From NCBI GenBank assembly GCA_937928595.1, contig CALGJV010000026.1, positions 106,930 to 170,929 of the forward strand: a stretch of DNA of 64,000 bases, given 5' to 3'. Under the pieces are notes generated by a model, which was given only the letters and a program-made list of their open reading frames with translations, was not told the DNA's origin and did not search any database. Each line of letters begins with the position of its first letter. Within the stretch, counting starts at the first letter, position 1. This DNA comes from an uncultured Phycisphaerae bacterium. GTDB taxonomy: Bacteria > Planctomycetota > Phycisphaerae > UBA1845 > Fen-1342. A program made the translations under genes and the position numbers. Shown one piece after another: positions 35,487 to 44,701 of the stretch.

Positions 35487-36482
35487 CTAGGCCCGGCGCG
35501 CCACAACGAACTCGGCCAGCGCATCGAGCCGCTCGCGCGCCGGCGACGGCGGCAGGTCCGCCAGCGCTGCCCGGGCCGACGCCACATACTCGCGCGCTAC
35601 CCCCTCCGCGTACGCCAGGCTCTCCGTCGCGCGGAGCAGGTGCCCCACCGTGCGGTCCCGCTGCGGGTCGTCCGACAGCAGCGCGGCGACCAGCGCGGCC
35701 CGCCGGTCCGGCGGCGCCACGCGCAGCGCGTGGATGACCGGCAGCGTCAGCTCACCCTCGCACACGTCCCGCCTGAGCGACTTGCCGGCCTCGGACTCGT
35801 CCCCCGTCAGGTCCAGCAGGTCGTCAACCACCTGAAAAGCCAGCCCCAGACTGTGTCCGTACGTTCGCAGCCGGGCGACCGTCGCCTCGTCGGCGCCGGC
35901 GTAGTACGCCCCGAGGTGGCAACAGGTCTCCGTGAGCACCGCGGTCTTGCGGCCGATGATGTCGAGATACTCGGCTTCGGTGAGGGCGAGGTTGCCGCGG
36001 TTGGCGACCTGCATCATCTCCCCCTCGCAGACGGTGACCGCGGTCTGGCCCACGAGCCGCGCGGCCAGGGGCGTCGGCAGGCTGCTGCACAGGTGAAAGG
36101 CGTGGCTGTACAGGAAGTCGCCCATCAGCACCGCCCGCTCGTTGCCCCAGAGCCGGTTCACCGTCGCGGCCCGCCGGCGGATGTCGGCCTCGTCCAGCAC
36201 GTCGTCATGCACCAGCGTCGCGATGTGCACGAGCTCCACGACCGCGGCGAGCACGGCATGTTCCGGCCGCAACTCGCCGGTCGCGCGGGCCGAGAGCAGC
36301 AGCAGCGCAGGCCGCAGCAGCTTTCCGTGAAACTGCCGCACGTGGTGACACAAATCGCTGATGAAGGCCTGATCGCTGATCAGTTCGTCGGCGAGGATGC
36401 CCTGGGCACGCTCCAGGTCGGCCGCGATGGGCGCGTACAGCTCGGCCAGTCGCAGCACTCTGCGTTCGCTGTCCCGTCGCAC
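35487..36482 (-). CDS. Polyprenyl diphosphate synthase
   Basis: 331 residues of the trans-isoprenyl diphosphate synthase fold. The first aspartate-rich motif is LVHDDVLDEAD, the second VVDDLLDLTGDE; GKLLRPALLLLSA is the usual start of the fold. It makes the side chain of menaquinone or a similar long polyprenyl chain, fitting with the quinone-linked complex at 2065-8258. The residues before the first motif suggest a medium to long product. GTG 36482 has GGGAG eight bases upstream. It stands alone, facing the CoA-binding protein gene. Confidence 0.9.
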   Translation of the reverse strand: MRRDSERRVLRLAELYAPIAADLERAQGILADELISDQAFISDLCHHVRQFHGKLLRPALLLLSARATGELRPEHAVLAAVVELVHIATLVHDDVLDEADIRRRAATVNRLWGNERAVLMGDFLYSHAFHLCSSLPTPLAARLVGQTAVTVCEGEMMQVANRGNLALTEAEYLDIIGRKTAVLTETCCHLGAYYAGADEATVARLRTYGHSLGLAFQVVDDLLDLTGDESEAGKSLRRDVCEGELTLPVIHALRVAPPDRRAALVAALLSDDPQRDRTVGHLLRATESLAYAEGVAREYVASARAALADLPPSPARERLDALAEFVVARRA

Positions 36483-36608
36483 CGGCCGATCTCCCGAGCG
36501 TGCTGCTACACTCTTGCAACCGCGCGTCCGGGTGTCCAGCCGCGTCGGAATGTTTCAGAACGATTGAAAGGAACCCCGGGGCGGTCGCGCGGGAACCGGG
36601 AGCAGCGC

Positions 36609-36980
36609 ATGTCCGTCGGCACCGTGGCGATCATCGGGGCTTCGCCCGACCGGACCAAGTTCGGCAACCGGGCCGTGCGGGCCTACCGGCGGCGCGGCTG
36701 GGAGGTGTTTCCGGTCAATCCGCGCGGCGGGTTCATCGAGGGACTGCCGGTCTACCCCAGCGTCCGGGACGTGCCCGCGCGGCTCGACCGCGTTCTGCTG
36801 TACCTGCCGCCGCACCTCGGCGAGCACGTGCTGCCGGACATCGCCGCCGTCGCCCCCCGCGAGTTCTACGTGAACCCCGGGGCCGAGAGCCCGGCCCTGG
36901 TCGAGGAAGCCCGCCGCCTGGGGCTCGACCCCATCCTCGCCTGCGCCCTGGTCGCCATCGGCGCAGACCCGGACGACTGA
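36609..36980 (+). CDS. CoA-binding (Rossmann) protein, YccU type
   Basis: 123 residues of the CoA_binding_2 family: GTVAIIGASPDRTKFGNRAVR (nucleotide-binding start), FPVNPRGGFIEGLPVYPSV and a YVNPGAESPALVEEARRLG segment. It lacks the catalytic parts of succinyl-CoA synthetase. The role of this family is not established, though some members bind CoA. GGGAG lies six bases upstream of ATG 36609. It is convergent with recG, with a five-base gap. Confidence 0.85.
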   Translation: MSVGTVAIIGASPDRTKFGNRAVRAYRRRGWEVFPVNPRGGFIEGLPVYPSVRDVPARLDRVLLYLPPHLGEHVLPDIAAVAPREFYVNPGAESPALVEEARRLGLDPILACALVAIGADPDD

Positions 36981-36985
36981 CGCCG

Positions 36986-39103
36986 TCACGCCGCGTCGAT
37001 CAGCGCGAGCTTGTCCGCGAACATCTTCCGCAGCGCGGCCCGCAGCGCCTGGTGCTCCGGCCGTACCAGCCCCGGGTCGGCCGCGATGAGCGTGAACGCG
37101 TCCTGCCGGGCCGGCTCCAGCAGCCCGAAATCGTCCACGATGCTCGCGACGCGCAGCTCGGGCAGGCCGTGCTGCTTCGTGCCGAAGAGCTGCCCGGGCC
37201 CGCGCAGCTTCAGGTCGGCTTCCGCAATCCGGAAACCGTCGGTCGTCCGGGCCATGACGGCGAGCCGCTCCCCGGCCAACCCGCTCGACTCGTACGCCAG
37301 CAACACGCACAGGCTGTCCCGCGCGCCGCGCCCGACGCGTCCGCGGAGCTGGTGCAGTTGCGACAGACCGTAGCGGTCCGCCTGCTCCACCACCATGATC
37401 GTCGCGTTCGCCACGTCCACCCCCACCTCGACGACGGTCGTGGCGACGACCGCGTGGATCCTTCCGGCCACGAAGTCCGCCAGGATCGCCTGTTTCCGCG
37501 CCGCCGGCAGCCCGCCGTGCAGCAACTCGATGCGCAGCCCGCACCACGGCCCCTCCGTCAGCCGCCGGTACGTTTCCGCGGCCGTCACGACGGCCCGCCC
37601 GGGGTTGCCCCGCCGGCGCTCGGCCGGGTCCGGCGGCGCGGCCTCCTCGTCCCGCCCGCCGACCTGCGGGCAGACGACGTACGCCTGCTCCCCGCGCTCG
37701 AGCCGCCCGCGCACGTAGCTCATCACCACGTCCCACTTCTGCCGCGGCACAACCTTGGTGATGACGCGGCCGCGGCCGGGCGGCGGCCTGCGGATGATCG
37801 ACACGTCGAGGTCGCCGAAGACGGTCATGGCGAGCGTGCGCGGGATGGGCGTGGCGGTCATGACCAGGTAGTGCGGCATGGGCCCCTTGGTGCGGAACTC
37901 GTGCCGTTGCAGCACGCCGAACTTGTGCTGCTCGTCGACCAAGACCAGTGCCAGCTCGTTGAACGCCACGTCCTTCTGGATGAGGGCCTGCGTGCCGACC
38001 ACCAGGTCCATCTCGCCGCGCTCGATCGCGGCCAGCGCGGCCGCGCGGTCGCGCTGGCTCATGCCGCCGCGCAGCAGCACGTAGCGTACGCGGCTGTCGA
38101 CGAGGTAGCGGTCGATGTTGCGGAAGTGCTGACCCGCGAGGATTTCGGTGGGCGCCATGATGGCGGCCTGCCGGCCGTTGGCGACCGCCGTGAGCGCGGC
38201 GTACAGCGCGATCACCGTCTTGCCGCTGCCCACGTCGCCCTGGAGCAGGCGGGTCATCGGCCGGCCGCTCTGGAGGTCGGCCGCGATCTCCCGCACCACC
38301 TGGTCTTGCGCGGGGGTGAGCGGGAAGGGGAAACGCGCGCGGATGCGGCGGTCGATCTCGGGCGTGACGTGCAGTTTCATCCCGCTCTGAAGCGTCAGGC
38401 GCTTCTGGCGCCGCACCGCCATGGCGAGCTCCATGAGCAGGAGCTCCTCGTAGGCCAGGCGACGCCGCGCGCGCTCGAGCGCAGCGGCGCCGGTCGGCCG
38501 GTGCATCTGTCGGATCGCCTCGGCCCGCCCGGGCAGCTTGCGACGGGCCAGCAGCGCGGGCGGCAGGAATTCCTCGACCGGCAGCTCGGCGTGGGCGAGG
38601 ACGTTCTGCACGGTGCGGCGGATCAGTGCACTGTTGACCTGGGCGTTGCCGCGGTAGACGCCGACCTGCCGGGGGCCGCGGGCCTGCGCGGTCAGCAGCG
38701 CATCGGGCGCGAAGACCTGGATGCGCGGCTGGCGCAGCTCGAGGCGCTCGTTGAAGAGCTCGGCGACCCCCGTCGCGATGACCGTCGCACCACGGAAGAG
38801 GTTGTAGGCGCCGTACGGCATGTTGAACCAGCGCAGGACGCAGGTCCCGGTGCCGTCGTCGACTTCGCAGCGCACGGTGGGCCGGCGCCCGCCGACCCGC
38901 ACGACTTCGCCCCGGATCGTGACGAGCGTGCCCGGGACCACGTCCTCGATCGCGGCCTCGCCGCAATCCGTCTCGTACCGGAACGGGTAATACTCGAGCA
39001 GGTCGCCGACCGTGCGGAGGTTCAGCGTCGCCAGCAGCTCCGCGCGGCGCGGCCCGACCCCTTGGACATACTGGAGCGCGCTGTCCGCCCGCAGGTTTCC
39101 CAT
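36986..39103 (-). CDS. recG: ATP-dependent DNA helicase RecG
   Basis: 705 residues. The N-terminal wedge domain (VGPRRAELLATLNLRTVGDLLEYYPFRYE) is followed by an OB fold and the helicase core with LLQGDVGSGKTVIALYA (Walker A), LVDEQHKFGVLQR (Walker B), MTATPIPRTLAM, and the TRG-region ADLKLRGPGQLFGTKQHGLPE. RecG remodels stalled replication forks and recombination intermediates. ATG 39103 has no strong ribosome site; the 58 residues upstream in frame are not family-like. It follows the LysM lipoprotein gene by 89 bases. Confidence 0.93.
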   Translation of the reverse strand: MGNLRADSALQYVQGVGPRRAELLATLNLRTVGDLLEYYPFRYETDCGEAAIEDVVPGTLVTIRGEVVRVGGRRPTVRCEVDDGTGTCVLRWFNMPYGAYNLFRGATVIATGVAELFNERLELRQPRIQVFAPDALLTAQARGPRQVGVYRGNAQVNSALIRRTVQNVLAHAELPVEEFLPPALLARRKLPGRAEAIRQMHRPTGAAALERARRRLAYEELLLMELAMAVRRQKRLTLQSGMKLHVTPEIDRRIRARFPFPLTPAQDQVVREIAADLQSGRPMTRLLQGDVGSGKTVIALYAALTAVANGRQAAIMAPTEILAGQHFRNIDRYLVDSRVRYVLLRGGMSQRDRAAALAAIERGEMDLVVGTQALIQKDVAFNELALVLVDEQHKFGVLQRHEFRTKGPMPHYLVMTATPIPRTLAMTVFGDLDVSIIRRPPPGRGRVITKVVPRQKWDVVMSYVRGRLERGEQAYVVCPQVGGRDEEAAPPDPAERRRGNPGRAVVTAAETYRRLTEGPWCGLRIELLHGGLPAARKQAILADFVAGRIHAVVATTVVEVGVDVANATIMVVEQADRYGLSQLHQLRGRVGRGARDSLCVLLAYESSGLAGERLAVMARTTDGFRIAEADLKLRGPGQLFGTKQHGLPELRVASIVDDFGLLEPARQDAFTLIAADPGLVRPEHQALRAALRKMFADKLALIDAA

Positions 39104-39192
39104 GACGCTCGTGCCGCGGTCGTGCAGCGCGCCCGCAGGCATGCCCCGCGCCGCCCGCGCGGGGCGCGGGCCCGCAGCGGCCCGGCCGCGGC

Positions 39193-39615
39193 CTACGGAA
39201 TGATGAGCTTGGTCCCGACCGTCAAACGGTTCGGGTCGGAAATGCGGTTGCGATTCGCGTTGAAAATGGTCTTCCACTTCGACGAATCACCGTAGTACTT
39301 CCGCGCGATCGACGAGAGCGTGTCGCCCTTGGCGACCACGTGCGTTCGCCCGGAAGTCGCCGGGGCCGCGGCGCTCTTCGCCGTCTTGCCGCTGCTCTTG
39401 GGCGGCGGCGGAGTCGTCATGCGGGTGTCGGCTGCGTCGTCCGTCGGCAGCAGCGGGTCGCTGGCGTACGGGTCGGTCGCGCCCATGTTGTCGTTGGCAA
39501 GCGGGGCGGGCGCCGGCTCCTCTTTGAGCGGCTCCGTCTTCTTGTTGTTCTTCTGCTCGCAGCCGGCGACCAGCAGCGCCGCGCCGGCAACCAGGATCAG
39601 GTGCCACCGTTCCAT
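39193..39615 (-). CDS. LysM-domain lipoprotein
   Basis: 140 residues. A lipoprotein signal (LILVAGAALLVAGC) leads to a Lys/Glu/Pro-rich linker and a single C-terminal LysM domain (THVVAKGDTLSSIARKYYGD, then WKTIFNANRNRI and LTVGTKLIIP). The LysM fold binds peptidoglycan or chitin-like polymer, so the protein probably links membrane and cell wall. AAGGAG precedes ATG 39615. Confidence 0.9.
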   Translation of the reverse strand: MERWHLILVAGAALLVAGCEQKNNKKTEPLKEEPAPAPLANDNMGATDPYASDPLLPTDDAADTRMTTPPPPKSSGKTAKSAAAPATSGRTHVVAKGDTLSSIARKYYGDSSKWKTIFNANRNRISDPNRLTVGTKLIIP

Positions 39616-39926
39616 CCGTGGATCTCCTTGTGCGTGCGTTCAGGCCAGATGGCGCGCATGAAAACCGAACCGCCCGGGGTTGTAAAGCCGCCCGGTCGGC
39701 GCCGGTTTTTCGCGGTTTTTGTTTGCCCCCGGCGCGCCGCGTTTTCTACACTGGGAACGGATCGGCCTCGGCCGCGCATCGCGTAGCGACGCACAGTCGC
39801 TGTCGGGGCGTCGCGCGGCAGGCGGATCGCCTTCCTGGGTGGTCGGCTGTGCGGGACAGTCGCCACCCCTTTTTGTCGGCCGCCCCAGCGGTTATCGGCC
39901 GTACACCGCCGCCCGCCGGCCGGCGG
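39616..39926. other. Intergenic region with a possible plus-strand small RNA
   Basis: 311 bases with no protein gene. A plus-strand promoter-like sequence and a strong plus-strand terminator lie 120 bases apart with no open frame that looks coding between them; see the ncRNA entry. Confidence 0.45.
39759..39876 (+). ncRNA. Candidate small RNA of about 118 nt with its own terminator
   Basis: A sigma-70-like promoter (TTGCCC 39723-39728, 18-base spacer, TACACT 39747-39752) precedes about 118 bases without coding character. The 3' end has a hairpin: GGTGG and CGGCTGT pair with ACAGTCG and CCACC (one bulge, one wobble) followed by CCTTTTTG at 39869-39876. Both flanking genes are on the opposite strand, so the plus-strand terminator is not explained by a protein gene. 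The sequence does not show the SRP RNA core or a tmRNA tag. The start is inferred from the promoter. Confidence 0.35.
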
Positions 39927-40793
39927 CTACCACTTGTCGCCTTCGCCGCCGAGCAGGTTCTCCAGCCGCCGGTCAATGATCGCCTCGCGTTCGGCCTCGC
40001 GCTCCCGGAGCTCCTGCTTCACGCGCTCCAGCTGTTCCTGGAGCATCCGGAGCTGGCGCTCCATCCGCTCCGCGTGCAGCTTCCGCAGCTCGCCCCGCAG
40101 CTCGAACTGCTCGCGCAGCCGTTTGCGCAACTCCTCTCGAGCCGCCGGCCGATCTGCTTCCGTGGCTCCCCGCGTCCGTCGCGCCAGTTCGCGGGTCTGC
40201 TGTTCCAGCTCGCCCACGCGCTGTTCCAGCTCCCGCACCCGTGACTCGACCGCTTCGTCGCCGGGAGGCCCCTGCGGCCCCGGTCCCCACGGGCCCGGCC
40301 CCAAGCCCGGCCCGGGCCGATCGGGAGCCCTCGGGGGCTCACCCCGCGGGCCGCGGCCTTCTGGGCGTCCCGGCGGGCCCTTTCGCGGAGGCCCCCCTTC
40401 CGCACGGTCCAAGGCCTCCTCCAGGTGCGACAGGAGCGCGTCCGCGATCACCTCGCGAAAGCGCTCCGGCGACCGCTCACGCAGCTCCCGCAGCCGCCGC
40501 GCCAGGTCCGGCCGTCGCGCATGCACCAGCCGCAGCACCGGATCCGCAGGTCCCATGGGCGGTCGCGCCGCAGGGGATCTGAACGGCGGCCGGCCCGGTT
40601 CGCCGGCCGGCGGGCCACCGGGACCGTCCGGCGGCGGTGCGGGCGGGGGAGCGTCCACCTCGTGCGGAGGCGGAGGCGGCGGCGGCTGCACCGCCGGACC
40701 ACCCGGCGGCGGCCCTCCCGGCGGCTGCGCGAGCGTGCTCGCGGCAGCCCAACCCAACCCCAGGATGACGAGAATCAGAATCGTGGATCGCAT
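39927..40793 (-). CDS. Exported Pro-rich coiled-coil protein
   Basis: 288 residues with a signal peptide (ILILVILGLGWAAASTLA), a Pro/Gly-rich segment (residues 23-85), a helical domain of about 50 residues (VLRLVHARRPDLARRLRELR), another Pro-rich linker and a long C-terminal coiled coil (VRELEQRVGELEQQTRELARR to AEREAIIDRRLENLL). It is the third gene of a sigma/anti-sigma operon and is probably its envelope-located sensor or effector. No family is recognised; the helical parts recall Spy/CpxP-like envelope proteins but I cannot support that assignment. Confidence 0.65.
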   Translation of the reverse strand: MRSTILILVILGLGWAAASTLAQPPGGPPPGGPAVQPPPPPPPHEVDAPPPAPPPDGPGGPPAGEPGRPPFRSPAARPPMGPADPVLRLVHARRPDLARRLRELRERSPERFREVIADALLSHLEEALDRAEGGPPRKGPPGRPEGRGPRGEPPRAPDRPGPGLGPGPWGPGPQGPPGDEAVESRVRELEQRVGELEQQTRELARRTRGATEADRPAAREELRKRLREQFELRGELRKLHAERMERQLRMLQEQLERVKQELREREAEREAIIDRRLENLLGGEGDKW

Positions 40794-40853
40794 GGCGCAC
40801 CTCGCTTGCCGGCGCCGGCAGGCCGGCCGTCGAACTCGTCCAAGTAAACGGAA

Positions 40854-41417
40854 TCATGATCGGGTCCCGCACTGCGGAGGCAGGTCCCAGTCGTCCTCGA
40901 CACCCCACGGCAAGCCGCGCTTGCCGGCCTGAGTCGCCGTGAGGGTCTCCACCACATTGGTTGCCAGTTCGGCCAACGCCTCGGCGCCCGCCCCCGACGC
41001 ATCCCACTGCCCCGCGGCGACCGTGGCGGCAATCGCCTCCACCGCCTCCCGCGTCAATGCCTCGGCTTCGGCGCCGGAACCGGGGCCCGTCGCCGGCCGC
41101 AACGCCACGGCGAGCGCCGCAGCGGCGGCCGCGCACGCGCCCCACCGTCCGAGCCGCAAGAACACGCCCCGCCCGCAGCGCCCAGAGGCCGCCCGCGCCA
41201 CGACACGTTCGATGACCGCGGCGTCCAGCGGCGGCGGGCGCAACGCCGCCCGCAGTTCGGCCGCCAGCGCGCGCGACTCGTCCACCTCGGCCCGACACGC
41301 GGGACACCGCTCGAGGTGCGCCGCGAGCGCCGCCGACGGCTCGGCGGTATCGTCGGCGCAGAGCCTCTCCACCGCCCCTCGCCATTCGTCACACGCACGC
41401 GTCCACGACCGATTCAT
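40854..41417 (-). CDS. Zinc-binding anti-sigma factor
   Basis: 187 residues. The N-terminal region has HLERCPACRAE, the C-terminal part of the His-x3-Cys-x2-Cys (ZAS) motif of group-IV anti-sigma factors, followed by one membrane helix (GACAAAAAALAVALRP). The periplasmic part of about 75 residues has no recognised domain. ATG 41417 overlaps the stop of the upstream sigma factor gene by four bases, the usual arrangement for such a pair. It should hold the sigma factor inactive at the membrane until a signal is received. Confidence 0.82.
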   Translation of the reverse strand: MNRSWTRACDEWRGAVERLCADDTAEPSAALAAHLERCPACRAEVDESRALAAELRAALRPPPLDAAVIERVVARAASGRCGRGVFLRLGRWGACAAAAAALAVALRPATGPGSGAEAEALTREAVEAIAATVAAGQWDASGAGAEALAELATNVVETLTATQAGKRGLPWGVEDDWDLPPQCGTRS

Positions 41418-41947
41418 CGCTCGACACCCAACGCGCTTCGCAGCCGCTGAAGCGCCGCATGCATCCGCGACAGAGCCGTCCCGAGCGGAATGTGCAGAAG
41501 CTCGGCGATCTCCTCGAACTTCAACCCGACGGACATCCGCAACACCACAACCTCCCGCAGCGGCTCGGGCAGCTCGTCCACGGCGGCCTGAACCGCCGCC
41601 CGCTGCTCTCGCAGGACCGCCACGTCCGTCGGGGCTTCGCCCGACGCCGCGCGCTCATCCAGCCATTCGGCCGACTCGCTCGCGCGCCGTCGCCGGAACC
41701 GGTCTCGGCACAGGTTCCGCGCGATCTTCAGCACGTACAGATCGTGCCGGCCGCCGGTCCGCACCGCCGACAGGTTCTCGACCGCCCGGCAGAACGTCTC
41801 GGCCACGATGTCCTCGGCCGCCTGCCGATCACCGCACACGCGGTGGACGTACGCCAGCACGCGTGGCCCGAGGTCTCGAACCAGCGTCTCGACGAACGCC
41901 CGGTCATCCGGGCGCAGCGGGCTCGCGGCCTCGGAGCGCACGCTCAT
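41414..41947 (-). CDS. ECF-type RNA polymerase sigma factor
   Basis: 177 residues with sigma region 2 (RVLAYVHRVCGDRQAAEDIVAETFCRAVENL, recognised in parts) and region 4 (AVDELPEPLREVVVLRMSVG, then EEIAELLHIPLGTALSRMH). Region 3 is absent, as in extracytoplasmic-function sigma factors. ATG 41947 has AGGA close upstream; upstream in-frame residues are unlike the family. It is the first gene of the operon with the anti-sigma factor and the Pro-rich exported protein, so the three probably form one envelope stress circuit. Confidence 0.92.
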   Translation of the reverse strand: MSVRSEAASPLRPDDRAFVETLVRDLGPRVLAYVHRVCGDRQAAEDIVAETFCRAVENLSAVRTGGRHDLYVLKIARNLCRDRFRRRRASESAEWLDERAASGEAPTDVAVLREQRAAVQAAVDELPEPLREVVVLRMSVGLKFEEIAELLHIPLGTALSRMHAALQRLRSALGVER

Positions 41948-42020
41948 GCTTCCTGAACAGTAAGACGCGCGATCGGGCGGGCTATTCGGCGAAGTCCGCC
42001 GGAGGCACAGCGACCGATAA

Positions 42021-42977
42021 TCATAACGACGCTTCCCGGTCGGACGGCTCAGAGTCGGCTGTCGTTGTGGCTGCGTCCAGCACGATGCGGACCTCGGCAA
42101 CGTGGGCCGGCGTCGTCCCGCAGCAGCCGCCGATGATCACCGCCCCGGCCCGACGCCAGGCTACCGCCAGCCGCCCGTACTCGGCCGGCGTCACAGCTCC
42201 GGCGAACGACCAGCCGCGAATCGGGGCCGCATTGTTGACGTGGGCGTAGGCCGCCAGCGGCCGGCCGGTCAGCGCCCGCAGCGAGGGCAGTTGCCGGGTC
42301 ATCCCCGCGGGCGGAATGCAGTTCAGGCCGATCGCCACCGGATCGAACGGCTCGATCGCCGTTACGGCCGTCGCGAGTTCGTCGCCGCCGAGCAGGCGCC
42401 CATCTTCGCCGGTCACGAACGACACGGCCGCGGGCAAGCCGACGTCCCGCGCGGCGGTGATCGCGGCCCGCGCCTCGCGGAGCGTGCCCATGGTCTCGAT
42501 CCAGAGCAACTCCGCGCCCGCGTCGGCGAGCCAGCGGGCGAGCGGGGCGTGCTCGTCGGCCAGCTCCGCATCGGAAGGCACCCGTTCGGGCGTGTAGCAG
42601 TCCTCGACCGGCGCGACGCTGGCCGCCACGAGCGGGCGCGGCCGGCCGGGCCGGCGGATAGCGGTGTCGTCGGCCGCGGCGCGGGCGAGAGCGACGGCGA
42701 GCCGGTTGAGCTGCGGACCGTCGGCCAACCGGCCCGCGCGGGCGAGGGTGCGCGAGTTCGTGCGAAATGTGTCGGCCACGAGGATGTCAGCGCCGGCGGC
42801 GACGTATTCGCGATGAATCTTCGCGACCACCTCGGGAGCATTGATGAGCGCGGCCGCGGACCAGAGCGGAGCGGGGGTCGGTACGCCGCGGCGCTCGAGC
42901 TCGGTGCCCAGCGCGCCGTCGAGCACGAGCGGGCCGTGGGCGAGGCGGTGACGCAGTTCGTCGGCGGTCGTGTTCAC
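42021..42977 (-). CDS. Homocysteine S-methyltransferase
   Basis: 318 residues of the Pfam S-methyl-transferase family (MetH N-terminal domain fold). VLDGALGTELERRG opens it; the zinc ligands are the Cys of GLNCIPP and the CC pair in IIGGCCGTTPAHV. It methylates homocysteine using a methylated donor such as S-methylmethionine or a betaine-like compound. GTG 42977 lies 21 bases after the nadE stop with GAGGA further upstream, so it is the last gene of the debranching enzyme/nadE unit. Confidence 0.88.
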   Translation of the reverse strand: MNTTADELRHRLAHGPLVLDGALGTELERRGVPTPAPLWSAAALINAPEVVAKIHREYVAAGADILVADTFRTNSRTLARAGRLADGPQLNRLAVALARAAADDTAIRRPGRPRPLVAASVAPVEDCYTPERVPSDAELADEHAPLARWLADAGAELLWIETMGTLREARAAITAARDVGLPAAVSFVTGEDGRLLGGDELATAVTAIEPFDPVAIGLNCIPPAGMTRQLPSLRALTGRPLAAYAHVNNAAPIRGWSFAGAVTPAEYGRLAVAWRRAGAVIIGGCCGTTPAHVAEVRIVLDAATTTADSEPSDREASL

Positions 42978-42998
42978 AGTCAGGGCGGTCCTCGCGGC

Positions 42999-44651
42999 TC
43001 AACCAGCCGGCAGCCCCAGCCGCGCCGCGATGGGCATGCGCCGCCCGAAGCCGAACGCCCGCGACGTGACCTTCAGCCCCGGCGCGGCCTGCTGCCGCTT
43101 GTACTCGCTGGTGAGCACCTTGCGCAGCACGTCCGCCACCGTGCGCGGATCGAAGCCGGCCGCCACGATCTCGGCCGCGCTTTCCAGCCGGACCTCGTAA
43201 CGCTCCAGGATCGCGTCGAGCACCTCGTAAGGCGGCAGCGAGTCCTGGTCGGTCTGGTTCGGCCGCAGCTCCGCCGAGGGCGGTTTCGTGAGGACGCCCG
43301 GCGGGATCAGCGCCCGGCCGGCCCGCGCGTTGATGTGCCGCGCCAGGTCGTAGACCATCGTCTTCGGCACGTCGCTGATGACCGCCAGCCCGCCCGCCAT
43401 GTCGCCGTAGAGCGTGCAATAGCCCACCGCGACCTCGCTCTTGTTGCCGGTGGTGAGCAGCAGGCGGCCGAACTTGTTGGACAGCGCCATCAGGATCACG
43501 CCGCGGCAGCGCGCCTGGATGTTTTCCTCGGTCACGTCCGGGGCGCGGCCGGCGAACTGCGGCGCCAGCAGCGTTTCGAACGCGGCGTGCACCGGCTCGA
43601 TCGGGATGACGGAAAACCGGATGCCCAGGTTCTCGGCCAGCGCGCGGGCGTCCGCGAGGCTGTGGTCGCTGCTGAAACGGCTCGGCATCGCCACGCCGTG
43701 CACGGCCTCCGGCCCCAGCGCCGCCGCGGCCAGGCAGGCGACGACGGCCGAATCGATCCCGCCCGACAGGCCGACCAGCACTTCGCGGAAGCCGCACTTG
43801 GTCACGTAGTCGCGCACGCCCATCACCAGCGCGTCGTGCAGGCTGGCGGCGCCGGTCGGCTGCGGCTCGACCCGCGTCGCCGCCAGGTCGTCGAGATCGA
43901 CCAGCAGCAGGTCCTCCGCGAACGCCGCGGCCTGTCCCACCACGCGGCCGGTTGCGTCGACGACGGTGCTGGTACCGTCGAAGAGCAGCTCGTCGTTGCC
44001 GCCGACCTGGTTCACGAACAGCACCGGCGTCCGGTTCCGCCGCGCGTGCGACGCCAGCAGGTCCACCCGCACGGCGTGTTTGCCCAGGAAATACGGCGAA
44101 GCCGAGATGTTCAGCAGCAGGTCGGCGCCGGCGGCGGCCAGCTCGGCCAGCGGGTCGCCGGCGTACAGCGGCTGGCCGAGCATCTCCTCGCGCGACCACA
44201 TGTCCTCGCAGATCGTCACGCCGAGACGCCGGCCGCCGAGCGGCACGACCGGGTGCGGTCCGCCCGGCTCGAAGTAGCGCACCTCGTCGAAGACGTCGTA
44301 CGTCGGCAGCAGCCGCTTGCGCCAGCGGGCCACGATGCGGCCGTCGTGCAGCAGCGCCGCGGCGTTGAAGAGCGGGCGGCCGACGGGGCCGGGGTTGCGC
44401 TCGGCAAAGCCGACGATCGCCGCGGGCCCGCGGCATTCGGCCGCGAGCGCCTCGAGCGCGGCGAGGTTGGCGTCGATGACCTCGCGGCGGAGCAGCAGAT
44501 CTTTGGCCGGATAGCCGATGAGCGTCTGCTCGGGGAACACGACGAGGTCGGCGCCGGCGGCGGCCGCGCGGCGCAGGCCCTCGCGCACACGGCGGCTGTT
44601 TCCGGCGATGTCGCCGATGAGCGGATTGGTCTGGACGAGGGCGATCTTCAC
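42999..44651 (-). CDS. nadE: Glutamine-dependent NAD+ synthetase
   Basis: 550 residues, the normal size for the two-domain enzyme. The N-terminal nitrilase-type amidase (residues 1-260) has the Glu of VVFPEQTLIGYP, the Lys of RWRKRLLPTYDVF and the Cys of VTICEDMW. The C-terminal synthetase has the ATP loop VGLSGGIDSAVVA, LLTTGNKSEVAVGYCTLYGD and the family C-terminus. It makes NAD+ from nicotinate adenine dinucleotide with glutamine as nitrogen source. GTG 44651 has GGAG six bases upstream and begins at the conserved KIALVQTNP. Confidence 0.95.
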   Translation of the reverse strand: MKIALVQTNPLIGDIAGNSRRVREGLRRAAAAGADLVVFPEQTLIGYPAKDLLLRREVIDANLAALEALAAECRGPAAIVGFAERNPGPVGRPLFNAAALLHDGRIVARWRKRLLPTYDVFDEVRYFEPGGPHPVVPLGGRRLGVTICEDMWSREEMLGQPLYAGDPLAELAAAGADLLLNISASPYFLGKHAVRVDLLASHARRNRTPVLFVNQVGGNDELLFDGTSTVVDATGRVVGQAAAFAEDLLLVDLDDLAATRVEPQPTGAASLHDALVMGVRDYVTKCGFREVLVGLSGGIDSAVVACLAAAALGPEAVHGVAMPSRFSSDHSLADARALAENLGIRFSVIPIEPVHAAFETLLAPQFAGRAPDVTEENIQARCRGVILMALSNKFGRLLLTTGNKSEVAVGYCTLYGDMAGGLAVISDVPKTMVYDLARHINARAGRALIPPGVLTKPPSAELRPNQTDQDSLPPYEVLDAILERYEVRLESAAEIVAAGFDPRTVADVLRKVLTSEYKRQQAAPGLKVTSRAFGFGRRMPIAARLGLPAG

Positions 44652-44701
44652 GGCGAACTCCGGGGCCGCGCGCATGATAGCGGCGCGCGGCAGCGGGGGG
44701 T

